From Flavobacterium sasangense DSM 21067 (GTDB lineage: Bacteria > Bacteroidota > Bacteroidia > Flavobacteriales > Flavobacteriaceae): a DNA stretch of 64,000 bases. Of the stretch, positions 30,001-38,344 are shown one piece after another. A model generated the notes under the pieces. The model was not told where the DNA came from and searched no databases. It saw nothing but the letters and a program-made list of their open reading frames with translations. The first letter of the stretch is position 1; each line of letters starts with the position of its first letter. Both the position numbers and the translations under genes were made by a program. The stretch lies in the NCBI RefSeq assembly GCF_000686885.1, contig NZ_JMLU01000008.1:1-64000 (forward strand). The letters are read 5' to 3'.

Positions 30001-30451
30001 AATAAATTGTATTGGGATTGGATGGATCAACATGAACAATATTTACACGACCTTGTCCAGAAGACCACGAACCTGTATTTGTATGTGTAAATGGTCCAAC
30101 AGGTTGCCAATTACTTGGAGGCAGCGCTCTGCTCGTACTGTTTCTGTTAGCCTTAACTTGATTTTTTTGTCTCCATGCATTCCAAAATTGCTCAGATGAA
30201 ATAATATAACCTTCTTCATTGGTTAAATTTCTCCAATAATATTCCCAACGCATGAAAGGTTTATAACCTGATCCTTTAGCGTTTTTATCTCTGATAGACC
30301 AATAAGTGTTAAAAGCTTCAACTATTTCATCAATAGTTGCTTCTCCTTTTTTAGTTGTGTTTATGTCAGCCATCCATGGAGCAGAAGGATTGTATTGTGA
30401 AAATCCTAAAAAAGAACACAATAAACTAACAATCAGGTAATTTTTAATCAT
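27038..30451 (-). CDS. T9SS-secreted protein with sialidase/VPS10-type propeller repeats
   Basis: 1137 residues. The start is the Met of MIKNYLIVSLLCSFLGFSQ, a signal peptide. The N-terminal 700 residues contain many Asp-box repeats (STDGGLTWNATG, STNNGTTWTPL, STDRGVNFTNV), i.e. sortilin/BNR beta-propellers. A CARDB-like domain (VEVKNNGTTSISSVTVNYTI) and a jelly-roll-like domain follow. The end is a type A T9SS sorting domain (LYPNPSKGIFNIAL...QGIYFVKI...KRIIKE), which targets the protein across the outer membrane through the same system as PorW. A protease or adhesin role cannot be assigned. Confidence 0.9.
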   Translation of the reverse strand: MIKNYLIVSLLCSFLGFSQYNPSAPWMADINTTKKGEATIDEIVEAFNTYWSIRDKNAKGSGYKPFMRWEYYWRNLTNEEGYIISSEQFWNAWRQKNQVKANRNSTSRALPPSNWQPVGPFTHTNTGSWSSGQGRVNIVHVDPSNPNTIYLGSPAGGIWKSTNNGTTWTPLTDELPQIGVSGIAVDYSNSNTIYIATGDKDAGDTYSVGVYKSTDGGLTWNATGTMGGSNPSRAGDLIIHPTNNQILWCATNNGIYKTINAGTSWTRVQTGSFSQGNIRLKPGDPSTVYAVTSNAFYRSTDTGTTFTQVSIGLPATSGRFIMDVTPANPEYIYILSSKLSSDNYNFQGIYRSTDGGTTFTARNTTTNIFENTTSPSQAWYDLALGVSSTDAEEIYTGCLNVWKSTNGGTNLTKINSWSNPTGPSYTHADIHYLGFHGTKLFAGTDGGIYVSSNNGTNFTDLTAGAQISQFYKISVAKQSSANMVGGLQDNGGHAYSGSQWKNYYGADGMDTAINPTNQNQYYGFIQYGNSLYISNNAGNSNSGSVSSPGGVNGNWVTPLIANNSGELFSGFAGLYKLVGSAWVQQNVSPLGTGNLDEIAVDPSNDDIMYVANGVGLYKSTDRGVNFTNVFNSVNGNITFIEVHSTDSNIVYLVTEGASGKVLKSTNGGVTFTDFSTGLPAIGKNCIAHQGRNTDNPLYVGTSLGVYYRDDSMSSWSPFDTNLPNVSVTDLEINLEDAKLVAATYGRGVWQTDIPVQVPPIDLKFVSIQNPGININCGGSVAPQVEVKNNGTTSISSVTVNYTIDGTPYNYVWNNALASAASAVINLPSATLTRGTHVLNVTATTTSDAYSDNNSGSTTFYVNDGGVVGVVNPFTNTTDALISYNEGGTGSLWVRGTRTGGTMTTSGNTVYTTNLTGNYPNATKSYLISQCYNLSNVINPQISFAMKFDLEQNWDVVYVQYSTNFGASWTVLGTMGAGWYNSNRTQATTGSDCYNCPGAQWTGTNTTLTTYTYPLNALNSETNVIFRIVFHSDESANQLGVNIDDFVINGTLSNQNFELQNIVLYPNPSKGIFNIALGTIEPSAIDVYDVTGKIVWSKKDFAISNAEVSLDLSAVAQGIYFVKISANNQSTVKRIIKE

Positions 30452-30480
30452 ATTTTTAGTAGTTTTATGGTATGATTTCA

Positions 30481-30488
30481 CAAATATA
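30481..30488 (-). promoter_or_regulatory. Promoter -7 element of the T9SS cargo/M13 operon
   Basis: On the minus strand TATATTTG fits TAnnTTTG, 30 bases upstream of the start at 30451. It lies in the divergent gap with the SCO gene. Confidence 0.6.
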
Positions 30489-30562
30489 ACCAAGATAATC
30501 AACATATTATAATTTTAACAAATGTCTACTGGTGTTTTAACAAAACTCATTTGATTTATGAT

Positions 30563-30570
30563 TAATTTTG
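30563..30570 (+). promoter_or_regulatory. Promoter -7 element of the SCO gene
   Basis: TAATTTTG fits TAnnTTTG and lies 12 bases before the ATG at 30583. It overlaps the TTG at 30568 that an unrestricted reading would take as the start, arguing for the ATG. Confidence 0.5.
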
Positions 30571-30582
30571 CAAAAAAAATAT

Positions 30583-31296
30583 ATGCTTGATTTTCTAGCT
30601 CCTTACAAAAAGTTTTTTATCATTTTTGGAATACTTTCTATCATCATTTATTTAGGAATTTACAACTTATTATCTCCAGAAAAAATGCTTCCCATTTATT
30701 CGCCAAGAGATATTAATCCAGAATTAGTAGATTCAACAGTGCAACACATTGGCAACGATCATAAAATTGCGGATTTTGCTTTTACGAATCAAAATGGTAA
30801 AGTAATTACACAAAAAGACTACGAAAACACTATTTATGTAGCCGATTTCTTTTTTACAACATGCCCAACGATTTGCCCTAAAATGACCGACAACATGGTT
30901 TGGTTACAAAATCAATTGAAGAATAATCCAGAAGTAAAACTATTGTCATTCTCTGTTACGCCTGATATCGACTCCCCTGAAGTTTTAAAAAAATATGCCA
31001 TCGAAAAAGGTGTTGATGATTCGCGTTGGAATTTAGTTACTGGAAATAAAAAAGACATCTATTATTTAGCCCGAAAATCCTATTTAGCTGTAAAAACAGG
31101 CAAGCCAAAAGAATTGTATGACATGGTGCATACCGAAAATTTCATTTTGGTAGATAAAAACAAAAGAATTCGCGGTTTTTACAATGGTACTAATTTAGAC
31201 CAACCCACGAATGATCCCAAAACAAAGAACATGAAACAACTTTTAGAAGATATTTTGTGGCTTTGTGAAAACCAAAAAATTTATTTTTACAAATAA
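30583..31296 (+). CDS. SCO family copper chaperone
   Basis: 237 residues, membrane-anchored near the N-terminus (FFIIFGILSIIIYLGIY) with a thioredoxin-fold periplasmic domain. The copper ligands are C-x3-C in FFTTCPTICPKM and His in DMVHTENFILVD. SCO proteins deliver copper to the CuA centre of cytochrome oxidase or act as thiol reductants. No oxidase genes are adjacent. ATG 30583 is preferred over the upstream in-frame TTG. Confidence 0.88.
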   Translation: MLDFLAPYKKFFIIFGILSIIIYLGIYNLLSPEKMLPIYSPRDINPELVDSTVQHIGNDHKIADFAFTNQNGKVITQKDYENTIYVADFFFTTCPTICPKMTDNMVWLQNQLKNNPEVKLLSFSVTPDIDSPEVLKKYAIEKGVDDSRWNLVTGNKKDIYYLARKSYLAVKTGKPKELYDMVHTENFILVDKNKRIRGFYNGTNLDQPTNDPKTKNMKQLLEDILWLCENQKIYFYK

Positions 31297-31341
31297 TTTA
31301 CTAAAGTTGACAATTATCAGTTTTAGTCCGATTATAATTTT

Positions 31342-31349
31342 TACTTTTG
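31342..31349 (+). promoter_or_regulatory. Promoter -7 element of the feo operon
   Basis: TACTTTTG fits TAnnTTTG, with a TTTT-type -33 about 20 bases upstream. It lies 27 bases before feoA, whose start is preceded by AAGGA. No clear Fur box was found by eye. Confidence 0.55.
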
Positions 31350-31375
31350 TATTTTAATTCAATCTAAATAAGGAA

Positions 31376-31603
31376 ATGGAAATTTGTTCTTCTGAACTTA
31401 AAATTGGAGAAGTTGCCGAAATAACCTCCATCAATCTAGATGAAATCCCACTAAAACTTTTAGAAATGGGATGTTTGCCTGGAAATTCCATTACTTTAAT
31501 TCAAATTGCGCCTTTAGGCGATCCTTTCTATTTTAACGTAAATGATTCGCATGTAGCCATTCGATTAGAAACGGCTAAGGAAATCACGGTTACCAAAATG
31601 TAA
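31376..31603 (+). CDS. feoA: Ferrous iron transport accessory protein FeoA
   Basis: 75 residues forming an SH3-like fold (LKIGEVAEITSINLDEIPLK; LEMGCLPGNSITLIQIAPLG; ETAKEITV). It modulates the FeoB permease. It is five bases upstream of feoB in the same operon. Confidence 0.92.
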   Translation: MEICSSELKIGEVAEITSINLDEIPLKLLEMGCLPGNSITLIQIAPLGDPFYFNVNDSHVAIRLETAKEITVTKM

Positions 31604-31608
31604 TTCTC

Positions 31609-33711
31609 ATGAGTAAAAATCCTATCAAAGTTGCTTTAATTGGAAACCCAAATGTGGGCAAAACATCGGTTTTTAATGAATTAACAGGATTGAATCAACA
31701 AGTGGGGAATTACCCAGGAATTACCGTTGAAAAAAAACAAGGGGTTTGTAAATTAAACGAAACCATAAAAGCTAAAATCATCGATTTACCCGGAACTTAC
31801 AGCTTAAATGCCAGTTCGATTGATGAAAATGTGGTGATTGAATTATTACTCAACAAAAACGACGAAGATTTTCCAGATGTTGCCGTTGTGGTGACCGAAG
31901 TGGAAAACTTAAAACGAAATTTACTCCTTTTTACCCAAATCAAAGATTTAGAAATTCCGACCATTTTAGTCATTAATATGGCGGATAGAATGAAATTGAA
32001 AGGAATTGAATTGGATATTCCGGTTTTAGAAAAAGAACTAAAAACGAAGATTGCTTTAATTAGTTCACGTAAAAAAATTGGTATTGATTATTTGAAAGAT
32101 TTAATTCTGAATTATAATGCTCTTTCAACGGAACCTTGTTTAAATGCGTCTTCAATTGATCCAGAATATTTCAATAATTTAAGAAGAGCATTTCCAAATC
32201 AATTGCTGTACAAACTTTGGTTGGTGATTACGCAAGATGTGAATTTCTTAAATTTAGACCGAAACGAAATCAAAAGTTCGTTTACCAAATCGCATTCCGA
32301 TTTAAAAAAATTACAACAGAAAGAAACTATAAAGCGTTATCAATTTATAAACGATACTCTAAAATTAGGTCAAAAAATAGACGTTTCGAAAGCAACTGAT
32401 ATTCGTGCAAAAATTGACCGAATTCTAACGCATAAAATTTTTGGTTACGTGATTTTCTTCGGAATTTTAATGTTGATTTTCCAATTTTTATTTGATTGGA
32501 GCAGCATTCCGATGGATTTCATTGATGAAACGTTTGCTAATTTAAGTTCGCTTGCCAAACAACATCTTCCAGTAGGAGAATTTACCAATTTAATCAGTGA
32601 AGGATTGATTCCAGGAATTGGTGGAATTGTGATTTTTATTCCACAAATTGCCTTTTTGTTCTTGTTTATTTCCGTCTTAGAAGAAAGCGGTTATATGAGT
32701 CGCGTAGTATTTTTGATGGATAAAATCATGCGAAAATTTGGTTTATCTGGAAAAAGTATTGTGCCTTTAATTTCAGGAACAGCTTGTGCCATTCCGGCGA
32801 TAATGAGTGCAAGAAATATCGAAAATTGGAAAGAACGATTGATTACGATTTTAGTTACGCCATTCACCACTTGTTCCGCAAGATTACCAGTTTATGCTAT
32901 TTTAATTTCCTTAATTATTCCCGAAAAAAGAGTTCTTGGTTTCTTAAGTTTACAAGGTTTAACCTTAATGGCGTTGTATTTGCTAGGTTTTGGAATGGCG
33001 GTTTTTTCGGCTTTCTTACTTAATAAATATTTAAAACTAAGTTGCAAATCCTATTTTGTTGTGGAAATGCCAAGCTATAAAATTCCGATGTTTAAAAATG
33101 TTGGGATTAACGTTTTAGAAAAAACAAAAGCATTTGTAACTGGTGCAGGGAAAATCATTTTGGCCTTATCCGTAATTTTATGGTATTTGGGTTCACATGG
33201 TTTAAGTGATGATTTTAATAACGCTGAAAAAATTATTACCCAACAAAATCAAAACAAAACTATTACCACCGAAGAATTTGAAGACCAAGTAAACTCTTTC
33301 AAATTAGAGAATTCCTACATCGGTTATATGGGAAAAGCTATCGAACCAGCTATTCGTCCTTTAGGTTACGATTGGAAAATTGGAGTTGCTGTGGTAAGTT
33401 CGTTTGCTGCTCGTGAAGTTTTCGTGGGAACTTTAGCCACCATTTACAGCGTAGGAAGTCATAGCGAAGAAGAAACAACCATTAAAAATCGAATGGCTGC
33501 CGAAGTTCATCCTGAAACAGGAAATAAAATATTCAATTTTGCTACTGGAATTTCATTATTGCTATTTTATGCTTTCGCGATGCAATGTATTTCTACTTTA
33601 GCGATTGTGAAAAAAGAAACCAATTCGTGGAAATGGCCGATAATTCAGTTGGTTTTCATGAGTGGATTTGCTTACATAACTTCTTTGATTGCATATCAAT
33701 TCTTGAAATAA
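31609..33711 (+). CDS. feoB: Ferrous iron transporter FeoB
   Basis: 700 residues. The N-terminal G domain shows G1 GNPNVGKTS, G3 DLPGTYSLN and G4 NMADRMK. The GDI-like domain follows, then a polytopic membrane domain with two Gate-like regions (SGTACAIPAIMSARN, TTCSARLPVYA) and the second around FAAREVFVGTLATIYSVG. It imports Fe2+ into the cytoplasm. The downstream FeoB-associated mini protein and DtxR-type regulator agree with this role. Confidence 0.96.
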   Translation: MSKNPIKVALIGNPNVGKTSVFNELTGLNQQVGNYPGITVEKKQGVCKLNETIKAKIIDLPGTYSLNASSIDENVVIELLLNKNDEDFPDVAVVVTEVENLKRNLLLFTQIKDLEIPTILVINMADRMKLKGIELDIPVLEKELKTKIALISSRKKIGIDYLKDLILNYNALSTEPCLNASSIDPEYFNNLRRAFPNQLLYKLWLVITQDVNFLNLDRNEIKSSFTKSHSDLKKLQQKETIKRYQFINDTLKLGQKIDVSKATDIRAKIDRILTHKIFGYVIFFGILMLIFQFLFDWSSIPMDFIDETFANLSSLAKQHLPVGEFTNLISEGLIPGIGGIVIFIPQIAFLFLFISVLEESGYMSRVVFLMDKIMRKFGLSGKSIVPLISGTACAIPAIMSARNIENWKERLITILVTPFTTCSARLPVYAILISLIIPEKRVLGFLSLQGLTLMALYLLGFGMAVFSAFLLNKYLKLSCKSYFVVEMPSYKIPMFKNVGINVLEKTKAFVTGAGKIILALSVILWYLGSHGLSDDFNNAEKIITQQNQNKTITTEEFEDQVNSFKLENSYIGYMGKAIEPAIRPLGYDWKIGVAVVSSFAAREVFVGTLATIYSVGSHSEEETTIKNRMAAEVHPETGNKIFNFATGISLLLFYAFAMQCISTLAIVKKETNSWKWPIIQLVFMSGFAYITSLIAYQFLK

Positions 33712-33749
33712 AAGGCATAATTTTTGATTGTCTTCAAAAAACAAAATTG

Positions 33750-34580
33750 ATGAAAAAAACACTATTTGTACTGTTTACTATTTTAACTTTAAATAGTTCA
33801 TTCTCTCAGAAAATCGACAAGTCTAAAAGCGAATTAAAATCGGGAAATTCTTCTCGTTCTTCAAGTTCAAATAGCAATTCTTCGAGTTCTGGTTCTTCCA
33901 GAAGTTCTTCTTCAAATGACTTTGGATTAGCAGGATTACTTGTTGAAGGTTTTTTATATGTGAGTTTTTATTCCACTATTGGCGATTATAGAAGCGAAAA
34001 TCATTTGTATAATTCGCTTTCTAAATATCCTTATTTCGATGGCGAATCAGGAAATTTTCAAAAAGAAAACGACAGTATTCAACATGGAAATGTAATGAGA
34101 TTTGATGTTGAAAATCATTTTTTATACAGCAACAACAATATCTTTGGAAATCATCTAAAAGCAAAATTTAGACCATTTCAATATTTTTATGTACAAGCTG
34201 ATTACCGAGAACTGTTGGAAAAAAACTTATTTACAAATCGTTTTTCAAACCTATCATTGTTTCAATTTAACGTGGCTTATGATAGAATTCGATTTAAAAA
34301 ATTCAATTTAGGTTGGACGCTTGGTGCTACTTACGTTGGGAATGATGTACAAAAAGCAGGCTTCTCCTATGGTTTACACACTGATATTTTTGCAATAAAA
34401 AACATCAGTTTTAATAGCGCAATGATGTGGAGTAAAATAAATGGTTTGCCTGTAAATTCGTTTGAACTTAGAGGAAAATATCATAAAAAGAATTACTTTT
34501 TCTCTTTGGGATATGAGCACTTAAAAATTGCTTCACCAAATTATAATTTTGTAACTTTAGGAACTGGAATATATTTTTAA
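33750..34580 (+). CDS. Secreted Ser-rich protein, possible outer-membrane barrel
   Basis: 276 residues starting MKKTLFVLFTILTLNSSFSQ, a signal peptide; the longer frame from 33585 would overlap feoB by 127 bases and is rejected. Residues about 30-55 are almost all Ser/Asn/Gly. The rest has alternating beta strands (FYVQADYRELLEKN; FQFNVAYDRIRFKKFNLGW; NYNFVTLGTGIYF, aromatic C-terminus) like a small outer-membrane barrel. It is placed between feoB and the mini FeoB-associated gene, so a link with metal uptake is possible. Confidence 0.65.
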   Translation: MKKTLFVLFTILTLNSSFSQKIDKSKSELKSGNSSRSSSSNSNSSSSGSSRSSSSNDFGLAGLLVEGFLYVSFYSTIGDYRSENHLYNSLSKYPYFDGESGNFQKENDSIQHGNVMRFDVENHFLYSNNNIFGNHLKAKFRPFQYFYVQADYRELLEKNLFTNRFSNLSLFQFNVAYDRIRFKKFNLGWTLGATYVGNDVQKAGFSYGLHTDIFAIKNISFNSAMMWSKINGLPVNSFELRGKYHKKNYFFSLGYEHLKIASPNYNFVTLGTGIYF

Positions 34581-34583
34581 AAT

Positions 34584-34712
34584 ATGGATATACAACAAAT
34601 TTTAGTCTATGCTTCACTAGCGGTTGCAGTAGGCTTTTTAGTAAAAAAATTCTTTTGGAAAAAGCGCACCAAGAAATCAAAACCTTGTGGTGATGATTGT
34701 GCTTGTCATTAA
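34584..34712 (+). CDS. FeoB-associated Cys-rich membrane mini protein
   Basis: 42 residues: one membrane helix (ILVYASLAVAVGFLVKKFF), a basic linker (WKKRTKKSK) and a Cys-rich tail CGDDCACH. This matches the small FeoB-associated Cys-rich protein family in length and layout, which are often missed in annotation. It starts three bases after the previous stop. Its stop codon lies within a TTAA shared with the convergent ZIP gene. Confidence 0.8.
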   Translation: MDIQQILVYASLAVAVGFLVKKFFWKKRTKKSKPCGDDCACH

Positions 34713-35527
34713 CCTAAAGCCACGTCTAAAGTCATCATCACAATAAATCCACCGATAAAACCTAAAGTTGCGATATCGGTATTTTTATCTTGTTGCGTTT
34801 CTGGTATTACTTCTTCAACCACAACAAAAATCATGGCTCCTGCTGCAAATGCCAAAGCATAAGGTAAAATTGGCGTGAAAAAAGTAACCGCAACTGCTCC
34901 TAAAACTCCAAAAATAGGTTCTACTAAAGCCGACGATTGTCCGTACATGAAACTTTTTCTTCTGCTCATTCCCATTCTTCGTAACGGCATGGAAACCGCA
35001 ATTCCTTCGGGGAAATTCTGAATTCCAATTCCGATAGCCAAAGTAACTGCTCCAGCAATAGATGCCTCAGGAATTCCCGCTGCCACTCCACCAAACAAAA
35101 CACCAACTGCTAAACCTTCTGGAATATTGTGTAAAGTTATGGCTAAAACCAATAGCGTTGTGCGTTGCCATGGCGATTTAATTCCTTCCGTTTCCTTAAA
35201 GTTAATATGCATATGAGGTAACACTTTATCCAATCCAAAAATGAACATAGCACCCAAAGCAAATCCAACCGCAGCTGGAATTACTTTTACAAAACCATCA
35301 CCATGACTCATTTCGATAGCAGGAGCTAATAAACTCCAAAAACTTGCTGCCACCATTACGCCACCTGTAAAACCAAGCATTCCATCTAAAACCACTCGAT
35401 TCATATTCTTAAAAAAGAACACAAACGAAGCACCAAATGCGGTTAAACCCCAAGTAAATGTTGTGGCTAAAAATGCAGCCAAAATGGGATCAATACTCTC
35501 AAAAAAATGAATAATTGAATCAAACAT
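34709..35527 (-). CDS. ZIP family metal transporter
   Basis: 272 residues with eight predicted helices. Helix IV/V signatures HNIPEGLAVGVLFGG and NFPEGIAVSMPLR carry the metal-binding His/Asn/Glu residues, and a His-containing loop (LPHMHINFKETEG) lies between. It imports Zn2+, Fe2+ or Mn2+ into the cytoplasm; the closest pattern is the ZupT/GufA-like subgroup. It is downstream of the DtxR-type regulator by two bases and convergent with the feo cluster. Confidence 0.9.
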   Translation of the reverse strand: MFDSIIHFFESIDPILAAFLATTFTWGLTAFGASFVFFFKNMNRVVLDGMLGFTGGVMVAASFWSLLAPAIEMSHGDGFVKVIPAAVGFALGAMFIFGLDKVLPHMHINFKETEGIKSPWQRTTLLVLAITLHNIPEGLAVGVLFGGVAAGIPEASIAGAVTLAIGIGIQNFPEGIAVSMPLRRMGMSRRKSFMYGQSSALVEPIFGVLGAVAVTFFTPILPYALAFAAGAMIFVVVEEVIPETQQDKNTDIATLGFIGGFIVMMTLDVALG

Positions 35528-35529
35528 AC

Positions 35530-36177
35530 TTATTGAACGTATAAATTATTAGCAATTTTATTGGAAATCGTTAAGCGTTTTCCATCGATTTCTACGGTTA
35601 ACGTATCATCAAAATCTTCTTTGTCTATTACTTTTACAACAGAACCTAACGCAATTTTTTGTTTATCTAAATATTTTAAAAAATCGGTAGAAGAATCTTT
35701 TACGCCAACACAATGAAATGAAGCGTTAATTTCTACTTCTGATAACAATTGTTTTTCAATTTTCTTAATCACGCCTTTCGCATCTGGAATAGGATCTCCG
35801 TGTGGATCAGCTACTGGAAATCCTAAAAAAGCATCCAACTTATTAATCAATTGTTCCGATTTGATATGTTCCAATTCTTCTGCAATTTCGTGCACTTCAT
35901 CCCAAGAAAAACCTAATTTATCCACCAAAAAAACTTCCCATAAACGGTGTTTTCTTACAATCATTTTTGCAGAATGTAAACCTTTATCAGTAAGCGTAAC
36001 GCCTTGATATTTCTGATAACTTACCAAATCTTTATCCGAAAGTTTCTTCATCATGTCGGTAACCGATGACGCTTTGGTATCAAGCATTCCTGCTATAGCG
36101 TTAGTATTAACGCCTTTTGGAGACACCAACGACAAATGATAAATAACTTTTATATAATTTTCTTCCGAAATGGTCAT
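35530..36177 (-). CDS. DtxR/MntR family metal-dependent regulator
   Basis: 215 residues. The winged-helix part MTISEENYIKVIYHLS...VNTNAIAGMLDTKASSVTDMMKKLSDKDLV is followed by the metal-binding dimerisation domain (HRLWEVFLVDKLGFSWDEVHEIAEELEH) and a C-terminal FeoA/SH3-like domain (KIALGSVVKVID). ATG 36177 gives the usual N-terminus; an upstream Met at 36183 is possible. It likely represses metal uptake genes when Mn2+ or Fe2+ is plentiful; the adjacent ZIP and feo genes are obvious targets. Confidence 0.9.
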   Translation of the reverse strand: MTISEENYIKVIYHLSLVSPKGVNTNAIAGMLDTKASSVTDMMKKLSDKDLVSYQKYQGVTLTDKGLHSAKMIVRKHRLWEVFLVDKLGFSWDEVHEIAEELEHIKSEQLINKLDAFLGFPVADPHGDPIPDAKGVIKKIEKQLLSEVEINASFHCVGVKDSSTDFLKYLDKQKIALGSVVKVIDKEDFDDTLTVEIDGKRLTISNKIANNLYVQ

Positions 36178-36253
36178 AAACATTTTATTTTGACAAATAT
36201 ACAAAGTTTTTAAATATCAAAATATTTTTTTAGACAAGGCTAAAAAAAACGAT

Positions 36254-36285
36254 TTGAAACTATTACAACAAATTATTTATCTTTG
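36254..36285 (+). promoter_or_regulatory. Promoter of the lycopene cyclase gene
   Basis: TTG (36254-36256) and TATCTTTG (36278-36285) are 21 bases apart, a full match to the Bacteroidota promoter. The ATG is only four bases after the -7 element, so the mRNA is probably leaderless or nearly so. Confidence 0.65.
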
Positions 36286-36289
36286 AACA

Positions 36290-37429
36290 ATGCAGCATTA
36301 TCATTACATTTTCACAGGTTCAGGATTATCGGCTTTGATGACCGTTTATGAAATGCTTTTATCTGGAAAATTTGATGATAAATCTATTTTGCTAATTGAT
36401 GAGAATACCAAAAAAGCAAACGATAGAACTTGGTGTTTTTGGGACGAAGACAATTTGTTTGATGAAATCGTTTCTAAAAAATGGAATCAAGCCATATTTG
36501 CTAATGAAAAATTCAATCGAATTTTAGAATTAACGCCTTATCAATACAAGAAAATTAATGGTTTAGATTTTTACGAATTGGTTTTCAAAAAGATTTCCGA
36601 ACATAAAAACATTCATTTTCTAAATCAAAAAGTAGTTGATTTTACAGAATTAGGAAATCATTGCGTTGTAAAAACAGAAAACGAAACCTTCACTTGTAAC
36701 AAAATTTTCAATTCAATTTACAATCCAGAAGTTGTAAAATCGCAAACCAAATTTCCGTTAATTCAACAACATTTTATCGGTTGGTTTATCAAAAGTAAAG
36801 AAGCGGTTTTTACTCCAAATTGTGCTACTTTCATGGATTTTTCGGTGGAACAAAAAGGTAACACAAGATTTATGTATGTTTTACCAACATCAGAAAATGA
36901 AGCTTTATTGGAATACACCTTATTTTCAAAAAACTTACTTTCTAAAGGAGAATATGAAGCTGAAATTCAAAAATATATTGAAAATTTAGGAATTACAGAA
37001 TTCGAAATCATCGAAAAAGAACAAGGCAATATTCCGATGACGTGTTTCCCTTTCTGGAAACACAACACTAAAAACATCATTAATATTGGTTCGGCTGGCG
37101 GTTGGACAAAAGCTAGCACGGGTTATACTTTTAAAAACGCATCCAAAAAATCAAAAGCATTAGTTCAATTTCTAAAATCAGAATCCGATTTTACAAAATT
37201 CCATAAAAAAGATAAATTTTGGTTTTATGATTTATTACTGTTGGATATTTTAGGTTCTAAAAACGAATTGGGTTCCAAAATATTTTCCTCGATGTTTAAA
37301 AGTGGAAATTCAACTATGATTTTCAAATTTTTAGATGAAGAAACTTCCATTTCAGAAGATTTACAAGTGATTTGGAGATGTCCAAAAATGATTTTTGTAA
37401 AGGCGCTTATTGGTAGAATTTTTAAATAA
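36290..37429 (+). CDS. crtY: Lycopene cyclase family protein
   Basis: 379 residues. The N-terminal dinucleotide fold is YIFTGSGLSALMTVYEML, followed by the family motif NDRTWCFWDE and the C-terminal GSAGGWTKASTGYTF region. It cyclises the ends of lycopene to beta-carotene, the precursor of the yellow zeaxanthin-type pigments of Flavobacteria. No other carotenoid gene is in the window, so the pathway is split. Confidence 0.87.
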   Translation: MQHYHYIFTGSGLSALMTVYEMLLSGKFDDKSILLIDENTKKANDRTWCFWDEDNLFDEIVSKKWNQAIFANEKFNRILELTPYQYKKINGLDFYELVFKKISEHKNIHFLNQKVVDFTELGNHCVVKTENETFTCNKIFNSIYNPEVVKSQTKFPLIQQHFIGWFIKSKEAVFTPNCATFMDFSVEQKGNTRFMYVLPTSENEALLEYTLFSKNLLSKGEYEAEIQKYIENLGITEFEIIEKEQGNIPMTCFPFWKHNTKNIINIGSAGGWTKASTGYTFKNASKKSKALVQFLKSESDFTKFHKKDKFWFYDLLLLDILGSKNELGSKIFSSMFKSGNSTMIFKFLDEETSISEDLQVIWRCPKMIFVKALIGRIFK

Positions 37430-37494
37430 GGACTAACTATCAAATCATAACAAATCTTTATGAATTCCAATTCTGTAACAATCAAAAAACTTTG

Positions 37495-37502
37495 TAACTT
37501 TG
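37495..37502 (+). promoter_or_regulatory. Promoter -7 element of the bacilliredoxin gene
   Basis: TAACTTTG fits TAnnTTTG, 30 bases before the ATG at 37532. Confidence 0.5.
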
Positions 37503-37531
37503 TCACTCGTTAACTTATAACACTATACATT

Positions 37532-37942
37532 ATGTATCCAGAAGAAATGGTAAACCCAATGCGTGCTGAATTAACAGACGCAGGTTTCAAAAATTTATAT
37601 ACAGCAGATGACGTAAAAAACGCTATCAAAGCTGAAGGCACAACTTTAGTTGTAATTAATTCGGTTTGTGGTTGTGCTGCTAGAAATGCACGTCCGGGAG
37701 CAAAAATGAGTTTAGAAGGCGGTAAAAAACCTGCTAACTTAATCACGGTTTTTGCTGGAGTTGATAAAGAAGCAGTAGATGCAGCAAGAGCAGAAATGTT
37801 CCCTTTTCCACCATCTTCACCATGTATGGCTTTGTTTAAAGATGGTGAATTAGTTCACATGTTAGAGCGTCATCATATTGAAGGTCGTCCTGCAGAATTA
37901 ATTGCTGAAAATTTAAAAGACGCTTACAACGAATTTTGCTAA
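37532..37942 (+). CDS. BrxA/BrxB family bacilliredoxin
   Basis: 136 residues with a thioredoxin fold and the CGC active site in [14 protein letters not shown]. The family removes bacillithiol or similar thiols from proteins; in Bacteroidota the partner thiol is not settled. [14 protein letters not shown] is the usual start of the family. It is the last host gene before the prophage and is followed by a terminator. Confidence 0.9.
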   Translation: MYPEEMVNPMRAELTDAGFKNLYTADDVKNAIKAEGTTLVVINSVCGCAARNARPGAKMSLEGGKKPANLITVFAGVDKEAVDAARAEMFPFPPSSPCMALFKDGELVHMLERHHIEGRPAELIAENLKDAYNEFC

Positions 37943-37964
37943 GATACTATGCTAGCATACAATA

Positions 37965-37997
37965 AAAACCACCAAAACATTGGTGGTTTTTTATTTT
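37965..37997 (+). terminator. Terminator of the bacilliredoxin gene
   Basis: AAAACCACCA (37965-37974) pairs with TGGTGGTTTT (37981-37990) around a six-base loop, followed by a T-rich tail. It is 22 bases after the stop. Confidence 0.85.
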
Positions 37998-38040
37998 ATA
38001 GCTTACTTTTGCTCAAATAGGTAAGCCCCCTAAATTAAAT

Positions 38041-38116
38041 TGTACATAAACTAATAATATAAAAAAGGTCGAAAAGTCCAATAAAATCAACCAATTAGAC
38101 CAAAAAAGGTCGAAAA
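38041..38116. repeat. Putative prophage left end with transposase-binding repeats
   Basis: AAAAAAGGTCGAAAA occurs twice as a direct repeat (38061-38075 and 38102-38116), 41 bases apart, just inside a TGTACA terminus. A weaker copy, AAAAGGTGCATTTT, follows near 38129. Mu ends carry several transposase sites in this arrangement. The rest of 38117-38266 is AT-rich with TCCATTAAA repeated and no credible gene. Confidence 0.6.
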
Positions 38117-38266
38117 CTTTAAAAATTTAAAAGGTGCATTTTACTTATATTAACTTCCATTAAACCTCCATTAAAAACGCCTTTTATTTTACATTTAAGC
38201 AACTAACTACTATTAACTAATAAATAAACGTTAGAACCTCTATTTATTGGCTAAAACAATCAATTT

Positions 38267-38293
38267 AAGCTCTCGTTTTGAGGGCTTTTTTTG
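38267..38293 (+). terminator. Rightward terminator inside the left end
   Basis: AGCTCTC (38268-38274) pairs with GAGGGCT (38280-38286, one G-U) and is followed by seven T residues on the plus strand. It would stop host transcription entering the prophage from the left, shielding the repressor region. Confidence 0.65.
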
Positions 38294-38344
38294 TATTTGA
38301 TTTGAAACAAACCCCAAAGTTTATAATTTTATAAAATTGGGATT

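Noticed and set aside
33585..33749. N-terminal extension of the Ser-rich secreted protein into feoB
   Set aside because: A clear signal peptide starts at 33750; the extension only shadows feoB.
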